Below, one piece after another: positions 1 through 7,417 of a stretch of 11,139 bases of DNA. This DNA comes from Planctomycetota bacterium (GTDB lineage Bacteria > Planctomycetota > MHYJ01 > JACPRB01), in the NCBI GenBank assembly GCA_016200125.1, contig JACQFK010000443.1, positions 1 to 11,139 of the forward strand. The letters run 5' to 3'. The position numbers and the translations under genes were made by a program. Each line of letters begins with the position of its first letter. The stretch's first letter is position 1. A model generated the notes under the pieces. That model had not been told where the DNA came from, did not search any database, and worked only from the letters and a program-made list of their open reading frames with translations.

Positions 1-15
1 CAGGGCGACGATCAT
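1..15 (-). CDS. Start of a gene running off the left edge (partial)
   Basis: On the minus strand an ATG at 15-13 overlaps the TGA stop of the preceding gene (14-12) as ATGA and opens a frame reading M-I-V-A-L to the window edge. A good Shine-Dalgarno, GGGAGG, lies about 8 bases upstream inside the end of the previous gene. ATGA overlaps are typical of translationally coupled operon genes, and another overlap of this kind occurs at 4848 in this window. Only five codons are visible, so no function can be given; the hydrophobic start would suit a signal peptide. The overlap and the ribosome-binding site are seen; that a real gene follows is inference. Confidence 0.5.
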
Positions 16-1562
16 TTCAGCGCCTCCCATTTCACTCCGCCCTTGCAGCGCAGGTAGGTCCCCAGGTTGATCAGCCGGTAGCGGTCGCGGAATCCGACAT
101 TGAGGTACTCCCAGGGCAGCCGCTTCGCGAGTTCCTTCTCTTCCCCGGCGAGCGACCACGCGAGCGTCTGGTACATCGAGAAGGAGAGATCGGGGGAGGC
201 GATCGTTTCGTCGCCCCGCTCGATGATCGTCTCGAAGTCCGACCAGTGCCACCACGGCATGTTGGCCTGGAAGGCGTCGAAGATCTCCTGCGTCCGCGGG
301 CGGAGCGTGTCGCCCAGGAAGCGGCCGATCTCGGGGGTCATCGGGTAGTGGAGGACCATGGACTTCAGGTTGGCGCCGCTCGGCGTCATCCCGATCCGGT
401 AGGTCTTGCCGTCGCGGGGCTCGACGACGACGCGCAGATCGTTCGAGCCGTCGGGAAGGAAGCGCATCTCCTTCGGCCAGATCGTCGTCTGCGGCGCGTC
501 GTAGGGCCAGTTGTCGACGGGATAGCGATCCTTGGCGGGAAGCGTGTCGATGGGATTCCCCCGGGGCTTCCGGGAGGGGACCTCGGTGAGCTTGTTCTCG
601 TACAGGTAGGGCCGGACGTAGACGCCGTAGGCGTAGCGCGTGATCAGCAGCCGCGCGGCGGTCCCCGCCGCGAGCGCCTCGGTCGCCCTGTCCTTGAGCT
701 GGCGGGCGAGGCGGGCGACGGCGATGGCCGCGGCGATCTGCGCGTGGAGGTCGCTGACGGCGAGGCCGCGGGCGACATGGAGCCGCCCTTTCGGGTTGCA
801 GCCGTAGTTCCAGTCGATCGTGCCATAGGCGGCGAACTGCCGTTTGCAGGACTCCCAGAGTTGTTCCGCAGGGGAATAGCCTCCGCTGAAGCGCGAGTAG
901 TCCTCCAGGGCCGCGAGGGCCTGCCCCGTCGTGGCCGTGTTGTTCACCCACTCGACGATGCCGGACTTGCCCTGGCGCTCGAACGCGAGATCCTGGTCGT
1001 TGATGAGATGGACGACGACCTCGCGGGAGAGAAACTCCAGGGTCTTTTGCTGAAGCAGCTTCGGCAGATAGGGGAGCGCCTGGGCCAGCGCGCTGACCGA
1101 CTCGCCCTCGAACCAGAAGACCAGGCCGCTGGTGAACCCGTACTCGCGCGGGACGGGTCTCGGGTGGCCGTCCGCGACGAACTCGAACACGCGCCGGGCG
1201 ATCTCGCTCACGATCGCCGCGTCCGCCGCGGCGGCGGGGGGCGACGCGGGCGCCTCGAAAACGTACTTCGCGAGCGGCGCGCGGATGCGGAAGGGCCCCT
1301 CGCCCTCCGCGGTCATCGTCGGCCCGTGAAGCGTGGGCTTGCCCGCGTCGCTGAGGGCGAGCTCTTTGCCTGTCTCATCCTCGACGCGGAGCTTGAGGCC
1401 GTACTTCAGGGCGAGGGCGACGGTCGGAGGAATCTGCCGGACTCCGTCTCCCGCCGGCTTCTCGTGGATGAGGATGTCCGCTCCGTCGAGGGAGTACGAT
1501 TCCTGCGGCGCGGCCCTCGGAGCCAGAAGGAGCAAGGCCGCGGCGACACCGACTCGGATCAT
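12..1562 (-). CDS. Secreted protein of unknown function, about 516 residues
   Basis: The ATG at 1562 gives a short basic start and a hydrophobic stretch (VGVAAALLLLAP) followed by A-A-P-Q-E-S-Y-S, a Sec signal peptide, so the protein is exported. The frame is open for another 287 codons upstream, but that part is a shadow of the next gene. I do not recognise the family. The middle third (about residues 150-310) is helical and rich in Ala and Leu with aromatic pieces such as DWNYGCNPKGRLH, resembling the alpha/alpha-toroid folds of some glycan-active or terpenoid-cyclase-type proteins. The C-terminal third has tryptophan and tyrosine clusters (MPWWHWSDFE). It lies 29 bases downstream of a DUF1080 gene on the same strand, so the two are probably co-transcribed, which weakly suggests saccharide or glycoside metabolism. 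No clear Shine-Dalgarno precedes the ATG. It ends in TGA and overlaps the next gene. Confidence 0.85.
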   Translation of the reverse strand: MIRVGVAAALLLLAPRAAPQESYSLDGADILIHEKPAGDGVRQIPPTVALALKYGLKLRVEDETGKELALSDAGKPTLHGPTMTAEGEGPFRIRAPLAKYVFEAPASPPAAAADAAIVSEIARRVFEFVADGHPRPVPREYGFTSGLVFWFEGESVSALAQALPYLPKLLQQKTLEFLSREVVVHLINDQDLAFERQGKSGIVEWVNNTATTGQALAALEDYSRFSGGYSPAEQLWESCKRQFAAYGTIDWNYGCNPKGRLHVARGLAVSDLHAQIAAAIAVARLARQLKDRATEALAAGTAARLLITRYAYGVYVRPYLYENKLTEVPSRKPRGNPIDTLPAKDRYPVDNWPYDAPQTTIWPKEMRFLPDGSNDLRVVVEPRDGKTYRIGMTPSGANLKSMVLHYPMTPEIGRFLGDTLRPRTQEIFDAFQANMPWWHWSDFETIIERGDETIASPDLSFSMYQTLAWSLAGEEKELAKRLPWEYLNVGFRDRYRLINLGTYLRCKGGVKWEALK

Positions 1563-1591
1563 GCCACTAGTACGCTTGGGGGAGATGAGGT

Positions 1592-2158
1592 TTAGGGCAG
1601 GATCTTGAGCCGGATGTCCTTGTACTGGATCCGCATGGGCTCGGGGATGATCGGCATCGCGAGCACGCCTTCGGCGGCGGCCTTGCCGCGTTCCCGGTCG
1701 TCGAGTTCGCACATCTTCCGCCCGTTGATCTCCAGCACGATGTGCGAACCCTCGGCGAGGACGCGATAGTCCGTCCAGTCCTTGATGTCGATCCCGTGGA
1801 CCAGGTCGTCGGCGTCGGCGAACTTGATGATCTTGCGCTTGCCGGTCTCGTCGATGGTCACGCTCTCGCCGCGCGCCGCGAGCGACTTGCGCGGCCCGTA
1901 CTCGTCCCAGATCCCCCCGAGGTAGGGGCCGCTGAGCGCGATGTCGGCCTGGTAGCCCCACACGAGGCCGCGGTCCTTCACCGCGCTGCGGAACTGCATG
2001 CCGGAGTTGGCCTTGGGGCCGAGGACGCGGAACTTGAAGCGCAGGTCGAAGTTGCGGACCGTGCCGCCCTGCCAGACGATGAACTGGTTCTCCTTCGGCA
2101 GGTGCTTGGGGGTGGCCTCGCCGGTGATGGCGTCGTCCTGGACCGAGAAGAAGCTCAT
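1592..2158 (-). CDS. DUF1080 / 3-keto-disaccharide hydrolase domain protein, true N-terminus uncertain
   Basis: The protein has the hallmarks of the DUF1080 (3-keto-disaccharide hydrolase, concanavalin-like sandwich) family: a segment reading FDLRFKFRV, then NSGMQFRSA, then GYQADI, and a C-terminal QYKDIRLKILP strand. Members act on 3-keto-glycosides or bind glycans in the periplasm. The first canonical start in frame is ATG 2158 (188 residues). However, the same frame continues upstream without a stop and encodes the family's normal opening, FKSIFDGKTLEGWKAPD, preceded by a signal-peptide-like end (FIASADAGG). No ATG, GTG or TTG exists for that extended form; an ATT lies at 2242-2240. The real start is therefore either a non-standard codon or was lost by mutation, rearrangement or assembly error. 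The upstream coding overlaps the start of the divergent paralog at 2248. The gene ends in TAA and is followed by the secreted protein above. Confidence 0.85.
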   Translation of the reverse strand: MSFFSVQDDAITGEATPKHLPKENQFIVWQGGTVRNFDLRFKFRVLGPKANSGMQFRSAVKDRGLVWGYQADIALSGPYLGGIWDEYGPRKSLAARGESVTIDETGKRKIIKFADADDLVHGIDIKDWTDYRVLAEGSHIVLEINGRKMCELDDRERGKAAAEGVLAMPIIPEPMRIQYKDIRLKILP

Positions 2159-2233
2159 GTCCGGAGCCTTCCAGCCTTCGAGCGTCTTCCCGTCGAAGAT
2201 CGACTTGAAGCCCGGCTCCCCGCCCGCATCCGC

Positions 2234-2238
2234 GGAGG
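2234..2238 (+). promoter_or_regulatory. Ribosome-binding site deciding the start at 2248
   Basis: GGAGG ends nine bases before ATG 2248. Other nearby ATGs are at 2241, which is in the wrong frame and too close, and at 2254 and 2257, which are in frame but further away. The spacing favours 2248. Confidence 0.7.
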
Positions 2239-2247
2239 CAATGAAAG

Positions 2248-2853
2248 ATGCGCATGATGCTGGGACTGCTGCTGCTGTCCTTCGCGCCGCAGGCGACGCC
2301 CCTCTTCGACGGGAAGAGCCTCGACGGCTGGGAGGGCGAAAAGGAGAAGGTCTGGCGGGTCGTCGACGGCGCGATCGTCGGCGGGTCGATGCAGGGGAAC
2401 CCGAAGAACGAGTTCCTCACCACGACGAAGCCCTACGCGAACTTCGTCCTCAAGCTCGAGTACAAGCTCGTCGGCACGGAGGGCTTCGTCAACGGCGGCG
2501 TCCAGATCCGCAGCCGCCGGATCCCGAAGCCGCCCAACGAGATGAAGGGCTACCAGGCGGACATCGGCGCCGGCATGTCGGGCTCGCTCTACGACGAGTC
2601 GCGGCGCAACAAGGTGCTCGCCAAGGCCGACCCAGAGCTGATCAAGAAGACGGAGAAGCCGGGCGAGTGGAACACCTACGAGGTCCGCTGCGAGGGGCTG
2701 CGGGTCCGGATCACGCTCAACGGCGTCCAGACCGTGGACTACACCGAGGAGGACAAGGAGCTCGAACAGGACGGGCTGATCGGCCTCCAGATCCACGGCA
2801 ACTGCAAGGCGGAGATCTCGTTCCGGAACCTCACGATCGAAACGCTGAAATAG
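2248..2853 (+). CDS. Exported DUF1080 / 3-keto-disaccharide hydrolase domain protein
   Basis: This 201-residue protein begins with a signal peptide (hydrophobic LGLLLLSFAP) and runs straight into the family's characteristic opening LFDGKSLDGW at residues 19-28. Later come FVLKLEYKLV, a GGVQIRSRR segment, GYQADIG, and the closing LIGLQIHGNCKAEISFRNL strand. The length is that of a single-domain DUF1080 protein. The family hydrolyses 3-keto-glycosides or acts as a glycan-binding sandwich domain outside the cytoplasm; the substrate cannot be read from the sequence. It faces the paralog at 1592-2158 head to head, and the two differ enough to be an old duplication rather than a recent copy. It heads a plus-strand cluster, with the peptidase gene starting nine bases after its TAG. 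The start is supported by GGAGG upstream. Confidence 0.93.
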   Translation: MRMMLGLLLLSFAPQATPLFDGKSLDGWEGEKEKVWRVVDGAIVGGSMQGNPKNEFLTTTKPYANFVLKLEYKLVGTEGFVNGGVQIRSRRIPKPPNEMKGYQADIGAGMSGSLYDESRRNKVLAKADPELIKKTEKPGEWNTYEVRCEGLRVRITLNGVQTVDYTEEDKELEQDGLIGLQIHGNCKAEISFRNLTIETLK

Positions 2854-2862
2854 GGGGCCGAC

Positions 2863-4851
2863 ATGAGCGCAACGCTGTTCCTCGCCCTCCTGGCCCTCGC
2901 GCCGTCCCAGGAGGCGAAGGCGCCGGGATGGACGCCGGCGGAGACGATGAACGTGAAGACCGTCGCCGACGTCCAGCCCTCGCCGGACGGACGCCGCGCC
3001 GTGTTCACGGTGACCTCCGCCGTGATGACCGCCGACAAGAGCGAGATGCTCACCCAGCTCTGGATCGGGAACAGCGACGGATCCGACGCCCGGGCCTTCA
3101 CGTCGGGCGAAAAGTCCAGCAGCAATCCCCAGTGGTCGCCGGACGGCCGCTGGATCCTCTTCACCTCGCCCCGCCCGGACCACAGCAATCTCTGGCGCAT
3201 CCGGGCCGACGGCGGGGAGGCGGAGCAGCTGACCGACCTCAAGTCCGGCGTCAATTCGTTCCTGCCGTCGCCCGACGGGGAGTGGATCGCCTTCACTCGG
3301 CCCGACGAGGCGAGCCCCGCCGAGGAGCGGGCGAAGAAGGAGAAGAACGACGTCAACGTCGTGGACGAACGCTTCAAGATGGGCCGCCTCTGGGTGATCC
3401 CGGTCGCGAAGGATGCGCAGGGCCGGCGCGAGCCCCGCCTGCTGACGCGGGGCGAGTTCCACGTCGACGCCAAGTTCGACTGGTCTCCGGACGGGAAGAC
3501 GATCGTCTTCTCCCACGCGCCGACGCCGCGCGCCAACGACTGGACGTTTTCGGATCTCTCCACGGTGGACCTGGCCTCGGGCGCCGTGAAGCCGCTCGCG
3601 CAGAGCGGCGCCGCGGAATCGCAGCCTTGCTACTCGCCCGACGGGCGGAGCATCGCCTTCGTGGCCTCCGACGTCCCTCCGACCTGGGCCGGCGAGAGCT
3701 GGGTCTACGTCGTTCCCGCGGCCGGCGGAGAGCCCCGCAAGCTCGCGCCGACCTTCGACCACAAACCGGCCCTGACGGGATGGTCGGCCGACGGCAAGCG
3801 GGTCTACTTCCACGAGACCCGGGGGACGATCGGCCGCCTCTCCGCGCTGCCGGTCGACGGCGGCGCCGCCGTGGATCTCGATGCGGGCGACCGTCACGGC
3901 CTCTACGCGCGGATGAACTCCGGAAGGACGATGCTGGGGTTCGTCTCGCAGGATTCGGAGCATGCGCCCGAGGCCTTCGTGACGAAGCTCGATGCTTTCG
4001 GACCCGTCCAGGTGAGCCGCGTGAACGCCGACCTGCCCGCCCATCCGCTGGGGCGCACCGAGCTGATCCGCTGGAAGTCCACGGAGGGGCTGGAGATCGA
4101 AGGCCTGCTGACCTATCCGGCGGGCTACGAGAAGGGCCGGCGCTGTCCCCTGATCCTGAACGTTCACGGCGGACCGGCCGGCGTGTTCCTGCAGACCTTC
4201 ACCGCGAGCCGCGGCATCTACCCGATCGCCGCCTTCGCGGCGCGGGGCTATGCGGTGCTGCGGCCGAACCCGCGCGGCTCGTCGGGCTACGGCAAGGCCT
4301 TCCGCCACGCCAACAGGAAGGACTGGGGCGGCGGCGACTACCGGGACCTGATGGCGGGCGTCGACGACGTCGTCGCCCGCGGCATCGCCGACCCCGAGCG
4401 GATGGGCGTGATGGGCTGGAGCTACGGGGGCTTCATGACTTCGTGGACGATCACGCAGACGAGGCGCTTCAAGGCGGCGTCCGTGGGGGCCGGGGTCACG
4501 AACTTGATGAGCTTCAACGGAACGGCCGACATCCCGGGCTTCGTGCCCGACTATTTCGGCGCCGAGTTCTGGGACAACCTGGAGCTCTACCGCGCCCATT
4601 CGGCGATGTTCCAGGTCAAGGGCGTGACCACGCCGACGCTGATCCTCCACGGCGAGGCGGACGTCCGGGTGCCGGTCTCGCAGGGCTACGAGTTCTACAA
4701 CGCGCTCAAGCGCCAGAACGTGCCGGTGAAGATGGTCACCTACCCGCGCCAGCCGCACGGGCCGAACGAGCCCAAGTTCGTCCTCGACATCGGCCAGCGG
4801 CTGCTGGAGTGGTTCAACCGCTACCTCAGCCCGAAGCAGGAGGGAAGATGA
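2863..4851 (+). CDS. S9 prolyl-oligopeptidase family serine peptidase, exported
   Basis: This 662-residue protein has a signal peptide (LFLALLALAP), a beta-propeller of WD40-like repeats marked by SPDG or SADG turns (near residues 40, 92 and 136, then DWSPDGKTIVF, CYSPDGRSIAF and GWSADGKRVYF), and a C-terminal alpha/beta-hydrolase domain from about residue 400. The catalytic triad is visible: Ser520 in GWSYGG, Asp600 in HGEADVRVP and His632 in RQPHGP. The oxyanion region HGGP and the NPRGSSGYG segment are also present. Family members cleave short peptides, often as dipeptidyl or acylaminoacyl peptidases, with the propeller limiting access to small substrates; the exact specificity is not readable. 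A G-rich stretch just before the ATG may serve as the ribosome-binding site. Its TGA overlaps the ATG of the next gene, implying translational coupling. Confidence 0.95.
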   Translation: MSATLFLALLALAPSQEAKAPGWTPAETMNVKTVADVQPSPDGRRAVFTVTSAVMTADKSEMLTQLWIGNSDGSDARAFTSGEKSSSNPQWSPDGRWILFTSPRPDHSNLWRIRADGGEAEQLTDLKSGVNSFLPSPDGEWIAFTRPDEASPAEERAKKEKNDVNVVDERFKMGRLWVIPVAKDAQGRREPRLLTRGEFHVDAKFDWSPDGKTIVFSHAPTPRANDWTFSDLSTVDLASGAVKPLAQSGAAESQPCYSPDGRSIAFVASDVPPTWAGESWVYVVPAAGGEPRKLAPTFDHKPALTGWSADGKRVYFHETRGTIGRLSALPVDGGAAVDLDAGDRHGLYARMNSGRTMLGFVSQDSEHAPEAFVTKLDAFGPVQVSRVNADLPAHPLGRTELIRWKSTEGLEIEGLLTYPAGYEKGRRCPLILNVHGGPAGVFLQTFTASRGIYPIAAFAARGYAVLRPNPRGSSGYGKAFRHANRKDWGGGDYRDLMAGVDDVVARGIADPERMGVMGWSYGGFMTSWTITQTRRFKAASVGAGVTNLMSFNGTADIPGFVPDYFGAEFWDNLELYRAHSAMFQVKGVTTPTLILHGEADVRVPVSQGYEFYNALKRQNVPVKMVTYPRQPHGPNEPKFVLDIGQRLLEWFNRYLSPKQEGR

Positions 4852-5705
4852 TCCAGGGTCTCATGGCGCTGTTGCTTTCATTGGCCGACGACGCCGAGAT
4901 CGCCGGGAAGCTCCGGGAGATGGGCGTCAAGGTCGTCGAGGCCAAGGGGACCGTGACCTCGATCGAGGTCGGCGACTGCTCCAAGTGGACCGACGAGGAC
5001 TTCAAACGGGTGGCGCAGCTGTCGCACCTGAGGTCGCTGTCGTTCGGGCCCGGACTCAAGGATGCCTCCGTGCCGCTGCTGGCGGGCCTTCCCGAACTGG
5101 ATTCCCTCCAGACGAACCTGGCCCTGATCAGCGACGACGGCGTGAAGGCGTTCGCGGCGTTCAAGAGCCTCAAGGTCCTGAAGTTCTTCCACCCCTGCAA
5201 GGAGTTCACGGGCACGGGGCTGGCCGCGCTGGCGGAGATGCCCTCCCTCGAGCGGCTCACGGTCGCCGGGTCGCTGGCCTTCGCCGACGACGGCATGGCG
5301 GCCGTGGGGAAGCTGACGCGCCTGAAGGAGTTCCGGACCTGGCACGCGGGGCAGACCCTGGAGGGCGTGAAGCATCTCAAGGGCCTGACGAACCTCAAGA
5401 ACCTCACGCTGGGGCAGCGGCTGGCCTACAAGCCGCCGACCACGCTTTCGGACGAAACACTCGGGGTTCTCGCGGAGCTGAAGTCGCTCGAGACGCTGCA
5501 GCTCGAGGAGGCCCGCCTGAAGCGCGAGTCGTTGAGCCTGCTGAAGGGGCTGCCGGAGCTGAAGAAGCTGACGCTGGAGGGGATCGACATCGCGGATGCG
5601 GACGTCGAACAGCTCCGCGGCGAACTGCCCAAAGTCGAGATCAAGTGGACGAAGCCGAGCGAGATCTACCTGAAGAGGATCAACGCGTTGTTCGGCCCAC
5701 GCTGA
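4848..5705 (+). CDS. Leucine-rich-repeat protein, probably exported
   Basis: The ATG overlaps the peptidase stop (ATGA), and GGAGGGAAG lies just upstream. That start gives 285 residues beginning with a hydrophobic segment (LMALLLSLA) that could be a short signal peptide. From about residue 55 to 270 there are repeated units of roughly 24-27 residues of the form L..L..L.L/F (HLRSLSF, SLKVLKFF, SLERLTV, NLKNLTLG, SLETLQLE, ELKKLTLEG), the cysteine-free style common in exported planctomycete and verrucomicrobial LRR proteins. Such proteins form a curved binding surface and usually mediate protein contacts; I see no catalytic residues. Coupling to the peptidase suggests they are made together, perhaps as partners, but this is inference. 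It ends in TGA, ten bases before the cupin start. Confidence 0.9.
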   Translation: MIQGLMALLLSLADDAEIAGKLREMGVKVVEAKGTVTSIEVGDCSKWTDEDFKRVAQLSHLRSLSFGPGLKDASVPLLAGLPELDSLQTNLALISDDGVKAFAAFKSLKVLKFFHPCKEFTGTGLAALAEMPSLERLTVAGSLAFADDGMAAVGKLTRLKEFRTWHAGQTLEGVKHLKGLTNLKNLTLGQRLAYKPPTTLSDETLGVLAELKSLETLQLEEARLKRESLSLLKGLPELKKLTLEGIDIADADVEQLRGELPKVEIKWTKPSEIYLKRINALFGPR

Positions 5706-5715
5706 GGAGGCGGAC

Positions 5716-6075
5716 ATGGGAAGCGGCGGTTTCTTCGCCCTGGATGCCAATGCGCTGGCCTGGGAACAGCGGATGAATCCCCATCTGCCGGCGCCGATCT
5801 TCCGCAAGGTCCTCCACACGGATCCCGAGACGGGGGTGTTCTTCCAGATCGTGAAGTACCCCAAGGGGGTGGTCAATCCGAGCCACACCCATCCCTGCGC
5901 CCACGCGATGTACGTCCTCGAGGGGACGCTCGTGACTCACAAGGGCCGCTTCGGGCCCGGGTCGTTCATCTGGTTCCCCGAGGGCGAGGTCATGAGCCAC
6001 GGGGCGACGGCCGAAGCGGACGTGACGACGCTGCTGGTGTCGAACAAGGCGTTCTCGATCAAGTACGCCGACTAG
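5716..6075 (+). CDS. Small single-domain cupin protein
   Basis: This 119-residue protein is preceded by GAGGAGG. It has no signal peptide, so it is probably cytoplasmic. Cupin motif 1 fits G51(X)5-H57-T-H59-(X)3-H63-(X)6-G70, where the usual glutamate is replaced by His63. Motif 2 is G82(X)5-P88-E-G90 with His95 as the remaining probable metal ligand, two residues later than in the consensus. An all-histidine metal site is known in some cupin dioxygenases, but many small cupins only sense or bind ligands, so the reaction is open. It is the last gene of the plus-strand cluster. Its TAG stop overlaps the stop of the convergent amidohydrolase by sharing the palindrome CTAG. Confidence 0.9.
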   Translation: MGSGGFFALDANALAWEQRMNPHLPAPIFRKVLHTDPETGVFFQIVKYPKGVVNPSHTHPCAHAMYVLEGTLVTHKGRFGPGSFIWFPEGEVMSHGATAEADVTTLLVSNKAFSIKYAD

Positions 6076-7319
6076 AACCGGCGCGTCACGAAGACGCCGC
6101 CCTTCATCACCGACAGCCGCGCGCGGTCCTGCAGGATCGAGATGTCCTGGAGCGGATCGCCTTCGACGACGACCAGGTCCGCGAGCTTGCCTTTCTCGAG
6201 CGTGCCGATCCGGTCGGACATCCTCATGAGGCGGGCGCCGTTTCTCGTGGCGCAGCAGATGGCCTCGAGCGGCGTGAAGCCGATCTTCTCTACGAAGACC
6301 TGGATGTCCTTCGCGTACTCGCCGTGCGGGTTCCAGGCGAATCCGAAGTCGCCGCCGGGCACCATCCGGATGCCCATCGCCTTCGCGCGGCGGTAGGTGT
6401 CGATCGCGGTGCGGATCTCGTCGTCGAGGCCCGCGGGGCCCCATAAGGCCTCGGTGATCCCGAACTTCGGCCCGTTCTCCTTGATCGAGCAGATGTAGCG
6501 AAGACCGGGGACGAGGGTCAGGTCCTGGTCCAGGATGCGCTTGAGCGTCTCCTCGCTGGCGTAGGTCGCATGCTCGATCGAATCGACGCCCGCCCTGGCG
6601 GCGACTTCGCTGGACCGCGCGCCTCGGACGTGGGCGGAGGAGAGCCGGCCGCGCATGCGGGCCTCGTCGACGATGGCGTCGACCTCGGCCTGGGTGTAGG
6701 TGCAGTCGCCGATGGGCGTATGGGGCAGGAGGGCGTCGCCGCCGACGTAGCACTTCACCACGTCGGCGCCGTCCTTGATGCAGCGCCGCGCGGCGGCGCG
6801 GCAGGCGTCGGGGCCGTCGGCGATGAGGGCGAGCCCCTCCATGCCGAGCTTGAGGTAGGAGGCGTTCCAGTCGGCCATGCCCCCGGTGGCGCAGATGTCG
6901 CGCCCCGCGGCGAGCATCCGCGGGCCGGGATAGAGGCCTTCGTCGATGGCCTTCTTGAGGGCGACGTCGACTCCGTGGATCGATCCGGCCGAGCGGGCGG
7001 CGGTGTAGCCGCAGTGGAGGGCGGCCTCGGCGATCTTCGCGGAGACGAGGGTCGTGTACTCGGGGGGGCAGTTGAGATCGAGGTCGGCGATGACCTTGAC
7101 GTTGTTATAGGACACGTGGAAGTGTCCTTCGACGAGCCCCGGGATCACCGTGCGTCCGCCGAGGTCGACGACCTGGACGCCGGCGCCCGAAGGTTCGTCG
7201 CCCTTGCTCAGTCGTCCCGCGTGGACGATCTTCTCGCCGTCGAGAATGAGAGCGGCGCCGTCGAGGGAGGCGCTTCCCGTGCCGTCGACGAGCCGCGCGT
7301 TCCGGAGCAGGACCTTCAT
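6072..7319 (-). CDS. Metal-dependent amidohydrolase, imidazolonepropionase / Xaa-Pro dipeptidase-like
   Basis: This 415-residue protein has the classic amidohydrolase layout: a small beta-sandwich made of N- and C-terminal parts around a TIM barrel. Visible metal and catalytic residues are H66-F-H68 after the strand VIPGLVEG, Lys189 in VVKCYVG (candidate carboxylated lysine), His230 in SSAHVRG, His250 in SIEHATY, and Asp324 in PGGDFG. The C-terminal GTLEKGKLADLVVVEGDPL is the usual return to the sandwich. Members hydrolyse cyclic amides, dipeptides or related compounds; the substrate is not readable. There is no signal peptide. An upstream in-frame ATG at 7382 would add 21 residues unlike the family, so 7319 is preferred even though neither start has a good Shine-Dalgarno. 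A CATACT box eight bases before the ATG would fit a leaderless message, but this is weak. Confidence 0.93.
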   Translation of the reverse strand: MKVLLRNARLVDGTGSASLDGAALILDGEKIVHAGRLSKGDEPSGAGVQVVDLGGRTVIPGLVEGHFHVSYNNVKVIADLDLNCPPEYTTLVSAKIAEAALHCGYTAARSAGSIHGVDVALKKAIDEGLYPGPRMLAAGRDICATGGMADWNASYLKLGMEGLALIADGPDACRAAARRCIKDGADVVKCYVGGDALLPHTPIGDCTYTQAEVDAIVDEARMRGRLSSAHVRGARSSEVAARAGVDSIEHATYASEETLKRILDQDLTLVPGLRYICSIKENGPKFGITEALWGPAGLDDEIRTAIDTYRRAKAMGIRMVPGGDFGFAWNPHGEYAKDIQVFVEKIGFTPLEAICCATRNGARLMRMSDRIGTLEKGKLADLVVVEGDPLQDISILQDRARLSVMKGGVFVTRRF

Positions 7320-7417
7320 CAGGGACAGTATGCCGCAGGGCGCAGCCGCGAGGGAGCAATTCTTGCCGCCGCCCCGCTTCATTTGGCAGGATGCGGGGAA
7401 ACCTGAGGGAGGATGCG
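7320..7417. other. Divergent intergenic region
   Basis: This 98-base gap between two divergent genes must hold promoters for both. I see GGGAGG at about 7407-7412 serving the plus-strand gene. On the minus strand there is a possible -10-like CATACT close to the amidohydrolase ATG, without a well-spaced -35. No convincing operator or terminator is visible. Confidence 0.35.

Noticed and set aside
246..1595. A 449-codon plus-strand open frame opposite the secreted protein
   Set aside because: The minus-strand gene has a signal peptide, a normal amino-acid mix and an operon context; the plus-strand frame looks like its shadow.
2155..4758. An 867-codon minus-strand open frame opposite the peptidase
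   Set aside because: Composition is Arg/Leu/Val/Gly-rich with no recognisable domain, and it mirrors the codons of well-supported plus-strand genes.
1998..5705. A very long plus-strand open frame of more than 1200 codons
   Set aside because: Only its last 285 codons (from 4848) are a gene; the rest is an Arg/Gly/Pro/Ala-rich shadow of the DUF1080 and peptidase genes, caused by high third-position GC.
7320..7382. Upstream ATG at 7382 for the minus-strand amidohydrolase
   Set aside because: The 21 added residues do not fit the family's usual start, and no ribosome-binding site precedes it.
7391..7417. Earlier in-frame start for the cyclase-family gene
   Set aside because: It would put charged residues before the signal peptide, while the ATG at 7418 has a well-placed GGGAGG.
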